Source: Pseudonocardia hierapolitana (GTDB taxonomy: Bacteria > Actinomycetota > Actinomycetes > Mycobacteriales > Pseudonocardiaceae). Taken from it: DNA of 64,000 bases. Of the stretch, positions 15,023 through 23,972 are shown piece after piece. A program made the position numbers and the translations under genes. Under the pieces are notes generated by a model. It ran no database searches and was not told the origin of the DNA. It saw nothing but the letters and a program-made list of their open reading frames with translations. Where the stretch lies: assembly GCF_007994075.1 (NCBI RefSeq), contig NZ_VIWU01000001.1, positions 1,054,001 to 1,118,000 on the forward strand. The letters run 5' to 3'. Within the stretch, counting starts at the first letter, position 1. Each line of letters opens with the position of its first letter.

Positions 15023-16248
15023 GACCGGGCCTCCTCCTGCTGCGGGAACGCGGGTGCGGTGACGAGCAGCACGGCCGCCACGCCGAGCAGCGCGACGGCG
15101 GCTCCGAGCGCCGCGCCGTAGCCGCCCGTGGCGCTGCGCAACCACGCCATCAGCAGCGGGCTCGCGCCGACACCGAGCGTGAACACCGCGTAGAACACGC
15201 CGAACAGCCGGCCGTAGCGGGCGAGGCCGAAGTAGCGGGCGGTGAGGTAGCCGATGAGGTCGACCTCGGCGCCCAGCGCGAGGCCGACGCCGAGCGCGGC
15301 AGCGGCGGCCAGCCCGGGGCCCCCCAGTAGCAGCGCGAGGTAGCCCGCCGCGGCCACGGCGAGGACGGCCGCGGCCACCCGGGGAGCGAAGAACCGGTCG
15401 ACGAGCAGCCCGACCGACACCCGCCCGACGATCACCGCGATGCCGACGAGGCCCGCGGTCGCGGCGGCGGACGCGGCAGGTACACCGGCGTCGCGCAGCA
15501 GCGGCACGAGGTGCAGCGTCAGCCCGCCGACGGCGAGCGCGAGCACGGCGAACGCCGCGGCCAGCCGGGCGAACAGCGCGGTGCGCAGCACGGGGGCGAT
15601 CGGCACGGCCGTCGCCCGCGGTCCGGTGGCGACGGGCGCGCGGCCGGGCATGACCACCGCGACGACGACGGCGCCCGTCAGCACGGCGACACCCAGGACG
15701 CGGTAAGCGCCACGCCAGTCCGCGTCGATGGTCGCGCCCAGCAACTGGGGGACGAGGAACGCGACGAGTCCGGCGCCACCGAGCGCCGTGCCGAGCGCGA
15801 GCCCGCGGGCCCGGTCGAACCGCTCGTTGACCGCGCGGGTGAACGACACCGGCGTCGACGCCGCGGCGAGCACGTACATCAGCCCGAACACGAGCAGGTA
15901 GCCCGCGAACGCGGGGCCGCTCGCGGCGAGGAGGAAGTAGGCGCCGCCGAGGGCGAGCAGCGAGAGCGTGGCGGGCACGCGCACGCCGTAGCGGTCGATG
16001 ACGACGCCGACGATCGGCGCGGTCAGCACGATGACCAACGACCCGACGAGCTGCAGCGCCGAGAGCTCGCCGCGGCTCCAGCCGAACTCGGCCTCGAGCT
16101 CCGGGACGAACAGGCCGTTGGTGTAGAAGGGCAGCACCGCGACACCGGTGCCGATGCCGACGGTGGCGGCGGTCAGCGCACGCCAGCCACGACGGAGCTC
16201 GGCGGCGGTGCCGCCGGGGGTGGGCGCGTCGTGCAGCGTCGCACTCAT
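15019..16248 (-). CDS. MFS transporter (oxalate/formate antiporter-like)
   Basis: 409 aa with about 12 hydrophobic segments and the MFS loop motif VVIDRYGVRVPA after helix 2, with a second half-repeat LLVDRFFAPRV. The N-terminal TNGLFVPELEAEFGWSRGELS is typical of the monocarboxylate/oxalate-formate antiporter-type MFS group. It starts at an ATG that overlaps the ligase stop (ATGA) and its stop overlaps the FAH gene start, so it belongs to the four-gene leftward operon. It most likely carries the organic acid that the ligase, FAH hydrolase and cyclase-type hydrolase process. Direction (uptake or export) is not determinable. Confidence 0.85.
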   Translation of the reverse strand: MSATLHDAPTPGGTAAELRRGWRALTAATVGIGTGVAVLPFYTNGLFVPELEAEFGWSRGELSALQLVGSLVIVLTAPIVGVVIDRYGVRVPATLSLLALGGAYFLLAASGPAFAGYLLVFGLMYVLAAASTPVSFTRAVNERFDRARGLALGTALGGAGLVAFLVPQLLGATIDADWRGAYRVLGVAVLTGAVVVAVVMPGRAPVATGPRATAVPIAPVLRTALFARLAAAFAVLALAVGGLTLHLVPLLRDAGVPAASAAATAGLVGIAVIVGRVSVGLLVDRFFAPRVAAAVLAVAAAGYLALLLGGPGLAAAAALGVGLALGAEVDLIGYLTARYFGLARYGRLFGVFYAVFTLGVGASPLLMAWLRSATGGYGAALGAAVALLGVAAVLLVTAPAFPQQEEARS

Positions 16249-17753
16249 CGGTCCTCCGAGGGGGTCGGGGTCGTGGTGAGCTCCGCGCGGAGGACGTCCT
16301 TGCGGATCTTCCCCACGCTCGTGCGGGGCAGCTCGTCGCGGACGACGACGAGGCTGGGGACCTTGAAGCGGGCGAGCCGCGTGCGGCACCAGGCCATGAG
16401 CTCGTCCGGGTCGGGGCGGTGGCCGGGGCGTGGGACGACGTGCGCGACGACCGCCTCGTCGTGCACCGGGTCGGGGACGCCGTGGACGGCGCACTCGAGC
16501 ACGGCCGGGTGCTCGGCGACCACGCGCTCGACCTCGCTGGCGGCGACGTTCTCCCCGGAGCGCTTCACCATGTCCTTCGCCCGGTCGACGAACGTCGCGC
16601 GGCCCTCGGCGTCGAGCCGGACGAGGTCGCCGGTGTGCAGCCAGCCGCCGTCGAACAGGGCGGCCGTCGCATCCGGGAGGCCGTGGTAGCCGAGAGCGAC
16701 GTCGACGCCGGGGCGTCCGCCGACCAGCAGTTCGCCGGGCGTGCCGGGCGGGACGTCGTGCCCGGCCTCGTCGACGACGCGAACCCGCACACCCGGCAGC
16801 GGACGTCCGACCGAGTCCCAGCGCCGTCCGGCGCCGGGCGGGTTGACGAACGGCGGCAGCACCGTCTCGGTCATGCCGTAGAGCTGCACGAGCGGGGCGC
16901 CGAAGCGCTGCTCGAACTCCCGGGCCTGCGCATCGGTGAGGTGCTGCGCGAACACCACCAGGCGCAGGGCGTTGGCGGCGTCGGCCGGATCGCGCGGGGC
17001 GCGGGCGAGCACCATCCGCACCGGCGCGGCGAACAGGCTCGCGAGCGTCGGGCGCAGCTCGCGGGCCTGTCGCGGCCACGCCGTCGCGGAGAACCGCGGG
17101 GCCAGCGCGATCGAGCCCCCGGCCACGAGGGCGGACATCAGGCAGTAGTAGAGGGCGTTGGCGTGGAACAGCGGCAGCGTGACGAGCCACCGGTCGGCGG
17201 GCGTGACGGTCAGGTGCGCGGCCATCGCAGTGCCGACCCGGGCCAGGTTCTCGTGGGTGACGAGCACCCCCTTGGGCCGGCTCGTCGTACCCGAGGTGTA
17301 GAGGACCATCGCCACCCCCGACCGCGGGCGGTGTGCGGGAACCACGGGGTCGGCCGGGCGAGACGCGGCCAGTTCGTCGAGGTCGTGCACCGGGACGCGC
17401 CCCGCGCCCTGCTCGGCGGTCGTCCGCAGCCCCGGGTCCACGAGGCAGACGACCGCGCTGGAGTCGGCGACCTGGTGGGCGATCTCGTCAGCGGCGGAGA
17501 GCGGGTTCACCGGCACGAGGACGGCGCCGAGCACCGTGCAGGCGAACAGGACGTCGAAGAACTCCTGCCGGTTCGGGGTCGCGAGGTGCACCCGATCGCC
17601 GGCCGCCACGCCCCACCCGGCGAGCACCTCGGCCGTGCCGGCGGCGCGCCGGACCTGCTCGGCGTAGGTCGTGGTCGTCCCGTCCTCGACCACCAGGAAC
17701 GGCGCTTCGGGGTCGTGCGTGCCGAGCAGGGTGAACGCGTCGGTCGTCGCCAC
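16245..17753 (-). CDS. AMP-dependent acyl-CoA synthetase/ligase
   Basis: 502 aa from the GTG at 17753 (GGACGGAG ten bases upstream; a GTG at 17762 is possible). The ATP loop YTSGTTSRPKG is at residues 152-162, QLYGMTET at about 301-308, GWLHTGDLVRLDAEGRATFVD at about 373-393 and the C-terminal catalytic lysine segment RTSVGKIRKD near the end. This is the adenylate-forming superfamily, making an acyl-AMP then acyl-CoA in the cytosol. It heads the leftward operon transporter-FAH-cyclase and faces a TetR gene across two matching operators, so it is probably induced by its own acid or CoA ester. Substrate unknown. Confidence 0.87.
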   Translation of the reverse strand: MATTDAFTLLGTHDPEAPFLVVEDGTTTTYAEQVRRAAGTAEVLAGWGVAAGDRVHLATPNRQEFFDVLFACTVLGAVLVPVNPLSAADEIAHQVADSSAVVCLVDPGLRTTAEQGAGRVPVHDLDELAASRPADPVVPAHRPRSGVAMVLYTSGTTSRPKGVLVTHENLARVGTAMAAHLTVTPADRWLVTLPLFHANALYYCLMSALVAGGSIALAPRFSATAWPRQARELRPTLASLFAAPVRMVLARAPRDPADAANALRLVVFAQHLTDAQAREFEQRFGAPLVQLYGMTETVLPPFVNPPGAGRRWDSVGRPLPGVRVRVVDEAGHDVPPGTPGELLVGGRPGVDVALGYHGLPDATAALFDGGWLHTGDLVRLDAEGRATFVDRAKDMVKRSGENVAASEVERVVAEHPAVLECAVHGVPDPVHDEAVVAHVVPRPGHRPDPDELMAWCRTRLARFKVPSLVVVRDELPRTSVGKIRKDVLRAELTTTPTPSEDR

Positions 17754-17784
17754 GGTGCGCACTCCGTCCGTCGTTGGTACGGGT

Positions 17785-17810
17785 CGAAGATGTACTGGAG
17801 TACAACTTCG
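17785..17810. promoter_or_regulatory. TetR operator 1 (near-perfect 26-bp palindrome)
   Basis: CGAAG-A-TGTACT-GG-AGTACA-A-CTTCG: two 12-base arms with one mismatch around a 2-base centre. It lies 23-32 bp upstream of the ligase start codon, where it would block that promoter. It shares its core with the second palindrome 47 bp away. Confidence 0.75.
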
Positions 17811-17831
17811 TGATGGCACAGTAGGGCCTCG

Positions 17832-17857
17832 CGAAGCCGTACTCAAGTACGAGTTCG
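17832..17857. promoter_or_regulatory. TetR operator 2 (second copy of the palindrome)
   Basis: CGAAG-C-CGTACT-CA-AGTACG-A-GTTCG shares the consensus CGAA..yGTACTnnAGTACr..TTCG with operator 1. Centre-to-centre distance is 47 bp. It ends 25 bp before the TetR start codon at 17883, consistent with autoregulation. Confidence 0.72.
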
Positions 17858-17882
17858 TGCGGGCAGGTGGTTGACTGGACGG

Positions 17883-18494
17883 GTGCCGCCGAACGCCGCC
17901 CCACCCGCCGCCGAACCGCTCACCCAACGGGCACGCAAGCGCAACGAGCGTCGCGACCGCGTGTTCGCCGCCGCCGTCGCGCTCTTCGCCGAGCGCGGCT
18001 ACGACGAGACGTCGATGGACGACATCGCGGCCCGCTCGGGCCTCGCCCGCACGACGGTCTTCAACCACTACCCGCGCAAGGTGCTGTTCCTGGAGGACTG
18101 GACGCAGCGCCGCCGGCACCGGGCTGCACGGTCCTTCGCCGACCGCGCCCCCGGAGACCTCCCCGTCCGCGACGTCCTCGGCGCCTACCTCGCCGGCCTC
18201 GCCGCGCTCAACGAGGAGGACCGGACCGAGACCGTCGCGATCATGCCCCTTGCGCTGCGGCACACCGACGTCATGGTCGACCACCCCCTGGGCCGCGAGT
18301 TCGCCGACATCCTCGCGGCGGCCCGTCACGAGCTACAGCCGGGCGCCGACCCGGAGTGGGTGGGCCGGCTGCTGGCACTGGGCTACTTCTCGTCGGTGAG
18401 CCGGTGGATCGCTGTCGAGCCCGCGCCATTCCGGATCGCCGACGACCTGGAGCGACTCCTCGACGCGGTGCTGCTCGGCGCGCTGCGCGGGTGA
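17883..18494 (+). CDS. TetR-family transcriptional regulator
   Basis: 203 aa from the GTG at 17883 (a TTG at 17871 is an alternative). The N-terminal DNA-binding domain spans about residues 18-65: FAAAVALFAERGYDETSMDDI then AARSGLARTTVFNHYPRK, a standard TetR helix-turn-helix. The C-terminal ligand domain is not similar to a specific characterised regulator. It is divergent from the ligase/transporter/hydrolase operon, with two palindromic operators in the 129-bp gap, so it most likely represses that operon and itself until a pathway intermediate binds. Confidence 0.88.
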   Translation: MPPNAAPPAAEPLTQRARKRNERRDRVFAAAVALFAERGYDETSMDDIAARSGLARTTVFNHYPRKVLFLEDWTQRRRHRAARSFADRAPGDLPVRDVLGAYLAGLAALNEEDRTETVAIMPLALRHTDVMVDHPLGREFADILAAARHELQPGADPEWVGRLLALGYFSSVSRWIAVEPAPFRIADDLERLLDAVLLGALRG

Positions 18495-18555
18495 CCGTCC
18501 CCGGTGGCCGACCACCGGCGGCGGGAGGACGGCGGCACGCGCATCCCGATGAGCA

Positions 18556-19932
18556 TCAGGACCGCGGGGAGGAGTCGGAGGGAGCGGTCCGCAACGGCTC
18601 CCGTGGTGCGCCGACGTTCTCCTGCCGGGCCGGACCGTCGAGGTCGAGCCGGACGGTCTCCGGGCCGAGCGCGAGCGCGACCAGGGTCAGGACGGCGAGG
18701 ACCGCCATGAACACCACAATGGGCCACCAGTGGCCCGACCAGGCGTAGAGCGCGGTGGCCACGAAGGGCGCGAGCCCACCGGCGAGCAGGGAGCCGAGCT
18801 CACGGGAGAAGGCGAAGCCCGAGAGCCGGAACTCGGTGTCGAACAGCTCCGCGTACCAGGCCGCCTGCGGGGCGAGCATCGCCGGATAGCAGATCCCCAG
18901 CCCGACGACGAACGCGAGCACCACCCAGGCGGTGACGCCGGTGTCGGTGAGCAGGAAGAACGGCACCAGCCACAGCAGCGACGCCAGCGTGCCGACGGCG
19001 TAGACCGGCTTGCGGCCCACCTGGTCGGACAGCAGCCCGCACAGCGGGATCGCGAGGACCTGCACCGCGGAGGCGGCCATCACCGCCCAGAGCGCGACCG
19101 GGCGGCCGAGCCCGAGGGTCGTCGAGACGTAGGCGACGCCGAAGACCGGCAGCAGGTAGGCGAACCCGTTCTCCCCCATCCGGGAGCCGATCACGATGAG
19201 GAAGCTGCGCGGGTGCCTGCGGATCGCCGCGAACACACCGCCGGGCGACGGGGCGCCGGTCACGCCCTCCGCCCGGGCCTGCGCGAACGCGGGCGGCTCC
19301 TCGACCCGCCGCCGGATCACGTACCCGACGAGCACGCACACCGCGCCGAGCAGGAACGGCACCCGCCAGCCCCACGAGGCGAACTGCTCCGGCGGGAGCA
19401 GCAGGAACAGGAAGAACACGCCGTTGCCGAGCAGGGTGGCGACCGCGAAGCCCAGCGGCGCCGCCGACCCGGCGAGCCCCCGGCGCCGGGGGTCGGCGTG
19501 CTCGACGGAGAGGACGACGGCGCCGGCGTACTCACCGCCCGCCCCGAAGCCCTGCACCAGGCGGAGCAGCACCAGCAGGATCGGCGCCAGTACCCCGACC
19601 TGCTCGTAGGTGGGCAGCAGCCCGATCGCGGTGGTCGCGGCGCCCATCAGGAACAGGGTCAGGACCAGGACGCTCCTGCGCCCGACGCGGTCCCCCAGCC
19701 GGCCGAGCACGAGCCCGCCGAGCGGACGGGCGAGGAACCCCACGGCGTAGGTCGCGAACGCCGCCAACGTCCCGACCAGCGGGTCGTCCGAGGGGAAGAA
19801 CAGGGTGTTCAGGATGATCGCGGCGGCGGTGCCGTAGACGATGAAGTCGTACCACTCGAGGACGGTGCCGATGAGCGCCGCGAGCGACGCCCGCTTCGAC
19901 TGACGCTGCGACGGGACGGGGGGTGCGGACAC
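18556..19932 (-). CDS. MFS transporter, metabolite:H+ symporter (MHS) type
   Basis: 458 aa from the GTG at 19932, with AAGGAG about eight bases upstream. The N-terminal LIGTVLEWYDFIVYGTAAA and the motif LGRLGDRVGRRSVLVLTL then GLLPTYEQVG are characteristic of the MHS family (KgtP/ProP/ShiA). About 12 transmembrane segments are visible. MHS proteins import organic acids, osmolytes or sugar acids with protons. It lies 50 bp after an IlvD/Edd-type dehydratase on the same strand, so the imported substrate may be a sugar acid that this dehydratase acts on. Confidence 0.87.
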   Translation of the reverse strand: MSAPPVPSQRQSKRASLAALIGTVLEWYDFIVYGTAAAIILNTLFFPSDDPLVGTLAAFATYAVGFLARPLGGLVLGRLGDRVGRRSVLVLTLFLMGAATTAIGLLPTYEQVGVLAPILLVLLRLVQGFGAGGEYAGAVVLSVEHADPRRRGLAGSAAPLGFAVATLLGNGVFFLFLLLPPEQFASWGWRVPFLLGAVCVLVGYVIRRRVEEPPAFAQARAEGVTGAPSPGGVFAAIRRHPRSFLIVIGSRMGENGFAYLLPVFGVAYVSTTLGLGRPVALWAVMAASAVQVLAIPLCGLLSDQVGRKPVYAVGTLASLLWLVPFFLLTDTGVTAWVVLAFVVGLGICYPAMLAPQAAWYAELFDTEFRLSGFAFSRELGSLLAGGLAPFVATALYAWSGHWWPIVVFMAVLAVLTLVALALGPETVRLDLDGPARQENVGAPREPLRTAPSDSSPRS

Positions 19933-19982
19933 GGGCCATCTCCTTCGATCGCGGGGTCGCACGGGAACAGTGGGTGGAGCGG

Positions 19983-21692
19983 TCAGGTGGTGGGCGCGGG
20001 CCTGCGCAGCACGGCGCCCTGCTGGACGGGCCCGACGAGGGCCGCGTACTGGCCGAGCCAGCCCCGCTCCTGGCCCGGCCGCCCAGAGGTGACCGGGGCG
20101 CCGTCGCGGACCGGGTCGGCGTCGAGGGTGCGGGCGTCGAGGTCGATCGTGACGACGTCGCCGGTCTCGACCCCGGCGAGCGGTCCGCCGTCGGCGGCCT
20201 CGGGCATGACCTGTCCGACGACGAGGCCGTGGTTGAGCCCGGACAGCTCGCCGTCGGTCACCACGGCCACCTGGCCGCCGAGCCCGGCCCCGTTGAGCGC
20301 CGCGACGAAACTCGCCGCGAAGACGGTGCCCGGGCCGCCTCTCGGCCCCATGCCACGCAGCACGATCACCGCGCCGGGGCGGATCCGCCCCTCGCCGAGG
20401 GCGTCGATGGCTGCGTCCTCGCCGGCGAAGACCTCGGCACGCCCGGTGAAGCGGCGCCGGGCGTTCCCGGCACCGGCGACCTTGACCACCGCACCGTCGG
20501 GTGCCAGCGACCCGCGCAGGATCAGCAGACCGGGCTCGGGGCGGACCGGATCGGTGAGCGGGTGCAGGACGGCGCCGTCGGGCTCGGGGGCCTGCGCGGC
20601 GAGCTCGGCGACGGTGCGGCCGGTGACGGTGAGCGCGTCGCCGTGGATCCGCGGCAGCAGGGCACGCGCCACGGCCTGCGCCCCGCCGACGCGCTCGAGG
20701 TCCCAGACCTGGTCGGTGCCGTTGGGGCGGATCGCCGCGAGCTGTACCGCGTCGGCACCGAGGCTCTCGAACAGCCCGACGACGTCGAGGTCGAGGTCCG
20801 CCTCGGCGGCCACCGCGGCCAGGTGCCGCACGCAGTTCACGGAACCGCCCAGTGCCAGCGCGACCTGCACCGCGTTCTCGATCGCCGCCGCGGTGAGGAC
20901 CTTCCGCGCCGTGAGGCCTTCGGACACCATGCCGAGGATCCGCCGGCCGGACTCGGCGGCGAGCGCGCGCATCCGCTCGGAGTCGGCGCGGACCGGCGCC
21001 GATCCGGGCAACGTCATGCCGAGCGACTCCGCGAGCACGTGCATGGTGTTCGCGGTGGCCAGGCCGGCGCAGACACCGGGGCCGACGATGGCGGAGTCCG
21101 CGACCTCGCCCAGCTCGTCGACCGTCATCGCGCCGGAGCGCACGGCGCCGACGGACTCGTAGACCGTGTCGATGTCGACGGAGCAGCCGCCCCGCGTGCC
21201 GGCCTGCTGGTACCCGCCGATGACGAGGATCGACGGGATGTCCAGCCGCGCCGACGCCATCAGGTGCGCCGGAGTGGTCTTGTCGCAGGAGGACAGGCAG
21301 ACCATGCCGTCGAGCACCGCACCCTCGACCGCGGCCTCGATGTCGTTGACGATCAGGTCGCGGGTCGGCATGAGGTAGCGCGCCTTGCGCCCGGCACTGG
21401 TCACGAAGTCGCTGGGCGCCACCGTGCGGATCTCCAGCGGCAGCCCGCCCGCCTCCCAGATCGCCTCGGACACCACGTCGGCGATCCCGTCGAGGTGGGA
21501 GAAGCACACCGCGAGCTTCGACGAGGTGTTGACGACGGCGATCTTGGGCCGGCCCTGGTCCTGCGGGGCGTACCCCATCGCGGTCCACTGCGCGCGGCGC
21601 ACCGCCCAGCGGGTGGTGCCGGGGGTGAACTCGCTGCGCAGGCCGTCCCGGCGGGGACGGTCGACGTCGGGCAGGTCGGGCAGCTCGGGCAT
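19983..21692 (-). CDS. Dihydroxy-acid/aldonate dehydratase (IlvD/Edd family)
   Basis: 569 aa, full length for the family. The three cysteines expected to bind the iron-sulfur cluster are present: C63 (AVCFSH), C136 (SSCDKTTPAH) and C208 (PGVCAG). The C-terminal GGPGTVFAASF and DGELSGLNHG segments shape the substrate site. IlvD/Edd enzymes remove water from branched-chain dihydroxy acids or from sugar acids such as gluconate, arabonate and xylonate. The linkage to an MHS transporter, a FadR-type GntR regulator and a decayed FAD oxidoreductase favours sugar-acid catabolism over valine/isoleucine synthesis. Exact substrate not determinable. Confidence 0.85.
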   Translation of the reverse strand: MPELPDLPDVDRPRRDGLRSEFTPGTTRWAVRRAQWTAMGYAPQDQGRPKIAVVNTSSKLAVCFSHLDGIADVVSEAIWEAGGLPLEIRTVAPSDFVTSAGRKARYLMPTRDLIVNDIEAAVEGAVLDGMVCLSSCDKTTPAHLMASARLDIPSILVIGGYQQAGTRGGCSVDIDTVYESVGAVRSGAMTVDELGEVADSAIVGPGVCAGLATANTMHVLAESLGMTLPGSAPVRADSERMRALAAESGRRILGMVSEGLTARKVLTAAAIENAVQVALALGGSVNCVRHLAAVAAEADLDLDVVGLFESLGADAVQLAAIRPNGTDQVWDLERVGGAQAVARALLPRIHGDALTVTGRTVAELAAQAPEPDGAVLHPLTDPVRPEPGLLILRGSLAPDGAVVKVAGAGNARRRFTGRAEVFAGEDAAIDALGEGRIRPGAVIVLRGMGPRGGPGTVFAASFVAALNGAGLGGQVAVVTDGELSGLNHGLVVGQVMPEAADGGPLAGVETGDVVTIDLDARTLDADPVRDGAPVTSGRPGQERGWLGQYAALVGPVQQGAVLRRPAPTT

Positions 21693-21731
21693 GGGTGGCC
21701 TCCGGTCTGAGGGGGTACGGCCGGCCGGGCG

Positions 21732-22163
21732 TCAGAGATCGCTGCCGGCGGCGTGCATCGCGGCACGCACCTCGTAGAAGTCCTCGAACAGGGTCGCGTC
21801 GTGCGGAAGACCCAGATCTTCGAACGGGGCAGGTCGGCACCGTCCGACCGGACCCGCTCGATGGCCTCGGTCACCCACGGCGCGCAGATCGTGTCCTCGC
21901 CCCACGCGGCGCCGAAGGCGGCCAGGTCGACGTTGGGTCCCGGACATCCCCGCCACGGCGGCACCGCCGCAGAAGCCGTACCTCTCGATCAGCACGACCG
22001 ACAGGCCGCCCTCCGCGGCGACGGTGGCCGCCGCCACACCGGCCGCTCCCCCACCGACCACGACGACATCGCCATCGGCCAGCACCGGAAGCTCGGCGAC
22101 GTCTCCTGCGGCCTCTCCCAGACGCCAACCGGCGAATTCGGGCGGCGTCCGTCGATCGCTCAT
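21732..22163 (-). pseudogene. Truncated, frameshifted FAD-dependent oxidoreductase
   Basis: From the ATG at 22163 the frame gives an intact FAD-binding beta-alpha-beta unit (VVVVGGGAAGVAAATVAAEG then LSVVLIERYGFCGGAAVAGM). Homology then jumps frame near 21955 to PNVDLAAFGAAWGEDTICAP and WVTEAIERVRSDG...KIWVF, and returns to the first frame for EDFYEVRAAMHAAGSDL before a stop at 21732. Only about 140 of the usual 400-plus residues remain. It starts divergently from a GntR gene and precedes the dehydratase, so it was probably the first gene of that operon. A sequencing error could cause one shift but not the truncation. Confidence 0.65.
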
Positions 22164-22179
22164 ATATCGGTTATACATG
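22161..22179. promoter_or_regulatory. Candidate GntR operator
   Basis: CATATAT-CGGTT-ATACATG: 7-base arms with one mismatch, strikingly AT-rich in this genome, in the 81-bp gap between the oxidoreductase relic and the GntR gene at 22245. It overlaps the relic's start codon. FadR-type GntR proteins bind short AT-rich palindromes, so this is the likely site. Confidence 0.5.
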
Positions 22180-22244
22180 GGAGATGTGGCAGCGGTCCAG
22201 AGGCGGTCTGCGAGGATGGGCGGGCGCCGGCGGGAGGGAACGAG

Positions 22245-22910
22245 GTGGCGGAGCAGCTGAGCAACAAGACCGACCAGGTGTACGCCCTGCTCGAGGAGAT
22301 GATCACGTTCCAGGACCTCGCTCCGGGCGAGGCCGTGTCGGAGTCGCAGCTCATGACGCGGACGGGCTTCGGCCGCACACCCGTGCGCGAGGCACTGCAG
22401 CGGCTCGCGCGGGAACGCATGGTCGAGATCCACCCGCACCGCGGGGTCTTCGTCGCACCGGTGTCGGTGGAAGCGCACTTCCGGCTGCTCGAGCTGCGCC
22501 GGGGCCTGGAGGAGATGGCCGTCCGGTTCGCCACCTTCCGCGCGCAGACCCGCCAGAAGGAGCAGATGCTGGCGCTGGCCGGGGAGCTCGACGCGTTCAC
22601 CGGGACCGACGTCCGAGCCTTCGGCACGCTCCTCAAACGCTCCCACGCCGCGATCGTCGAGGCGGCCCACAACGAGTACCTGCAGCTCGCCATGGCGCCG
22701 CTGCAGGCACTCTCCCGCCGGTTCTGGTTCGCCCACCTGCCCGACGTCGCCGAGCACCTGCGGATCGCCGCCGACCGGCACGCCCACATCCTCCGCCCGG
22801 TCGCCCACGGTGACGCGGCGGCAGCGGTCGACGCCGCGCTGGCGCTGAACGACTACCTGACCGACCTCACCTACGCCGCGCTCGGGAGGCCGGGACCCGG
22901 GCCGGGCTGA
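22245..22910 (+). CDS. GntR-family regulator, FadR subfamily (FCD domain)
   Basis: 221 aa from the GTG at 22245, with GGAGGG about eight bases upstream. The N-terminal winged helix (about residues 8-72) contains VSESQLMTRTGFGRTPVREA then LQRLARERMVEIHPHRGVFV. The C-terminal all-helical FCD domain (about 80-212) has the metal-site-type pattern LRRGLEEMAVRFA...HAAIVEAAHNEYL...DRHAHI. It is divergent from the oxidoreductase relic/dehydratase/MHS transporter unit and is the obvious candidate to control it in response to a carboxylate. Ligand unknown. Confidence 0.87.
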   Translation: MAEQLSNKTDQVYALLEEMITFQDLAPGEAVSESQLMTRTGFGRTPVREALQRLARERMVEIHPHRGVFVAPVSVEAHFRLLELRRGLEEMAVRFATFRAQTRQKEQMLALAGELDAFTGTDVRAFGTLLKRSHAAIVEAAHNEYLQLAMAPLQALSRRFWFAHLPDVAEHLRIAADRHAHILRPVAHGDAAAAVDAALALNDYLTDLTYAALGRPGPGPG

Positions 22911-22985
22911 TCCGCGGACGGCCAGAGGCCGCGCCACCCGCTGTCGCGGACGGGCCTGCGGAGCCGTTCGCGCAGCCGGGCCGTC

Positions 22986-23927
22986 TCACCAGGACGCGGG
23001 CACCGGCGTCGGCCGGGTGCGGCCCGCCTGCCGGAGCAGCACGAGGGCCTGCTCGGACGGGGACCCGGCGGGCGTCGTGCACACGATCAGCGACTGACCC
23101 GGCGAGCGGGCGATCGCGAGCGTCTGCTGGGTCACCGTCACCCTCCCCACGACGGGGTGGTGCAGCTCGTACGAGGCGGCGTCGCACGGTGCCACCCGGT
23201 GGTCGCGCCACAGCGCGACGAACTCGGGGCTCTTCATCGTCAGCTCGCCGATCAGCTCGGCGAGCAGCGGGTCGTCCGGGTGGCGGCCGACGGCGATCCG
23301 CAGGTTGCCGACGACCGCGCGGACCTTCCGCCTCCAGTCATCCCCGTAGAGCTCACGGCAGTGCGGGTCCAGGAACAGCAGCCGGCTCGTGTTCGGCCGG
23401 CGCGCCGGGTCCTCCGGGGCCCGCCGATCCAGGTGCCCGGCCAGCAGGGCGTGCCCGAGCGCGTTCCACGCCAGGACGTCGGTGCGCCGGCCCAGGACGA
23501 GCGCCGGGACGTCGTCGAGGGCGCGCAGCAGGTCCCGCGTCTCGTCGGAGAGCCGCTCCGGCCGCGGCCGGCGTACCCGCAGCGTCCGCCGGGATGAGTC
23601 GGCGAGCCGCTCGAGGTGTTCGCGCTCGTGCTCGTCGAGCCGCAGGGCGCGGGCGATCGCATCGAGCACCTCGGCCGACGCCCCGCGCGAGAGGCCCTGC
23701 TCGAGCCGCGTGTAGTACGAGACGCTGACGCCCGCCAGCTGGGCGAGCTCCTCGCGGCGCAGCCCGGCCACCCGCCGTCGGGGCCCGATGTCGCGCAGGC
23801 CGACGTCCTCCGGCCGCAGCCGCGCGCGCCGAGCCTGCAGGAAGTCACCGAGCGGGCCAGGTCCGTCCACCTCCCCAGTGTCCGGTCGGTGGCCCGGCTC
23901 GGCCACACCCTGGGAGGGGTAGGACAA
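22986..23927 (-). CDS. MmyB-like helix-turn-helix regulator
   Basis: 313 aa as given from a TTG at 23927; in-frame GTG codons at 23906 and 23870 could be the true start, since homology begins at about residue 25 (LGDFLQARRARLRPEDVGL). An XRE-type helix-turn-helix follows (RREELAQLAGVSVSYYTRLE then QGLSRGASAEVLDAIARAL). The C-terminal part (ALVLGRRTDVLAWNALGHAL, NTSRLLFLDPHCRELYGDDW) is the MmyB-like ligand-binding domain, which in known structures holds a fatty acid. These regulators usually act on an adjacent divergent gene, here the MBL hydrolase 45 bp away. Confidence 0.85.
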   Translation of the reverse strand: MSYPSQGVAEPGHRPDTGEVDGPGPLGDFLQARRARLRPEDVGLRDIGPRRRVAGLRREELAQLAGVSVSYYTRLEQGLSRGASAEVLDAIARALRLDEHEREHLERLADSSRRTLRVRRPRPERLSDETRDLLRALDDVPALVLGRRTDVLAWNALGHALLAGHLDRRAPEDPARRPNTSRLLFLDPHCRELYGDDWRRKVRAVVGNLRIAVGRHPDDPLLAELIGELTMKSPEFVALWRDHRVAPCDAASYELHHPVVGRVTVTQQTLAIARSPGQSLIVCTTPAGSPSEQALVLLRQAGRTRPTPVPASW

Positions 23928-23972
23928 CGCGGGAGTGGTTCGTGCAGGCCCCGCGCGTCCAGGCTCGGCCGC

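Noticed and set aside
18556..21840. A single 1094-codon leftward frame covering the MHS transporter and the dehydratase region
   Set aside because: Only the part after the GTG at 19932 is coding in that frame; the remainder overlaps the full-length IlvD-type gene in another frame and is Arg/Ala-rich shadow sequence.
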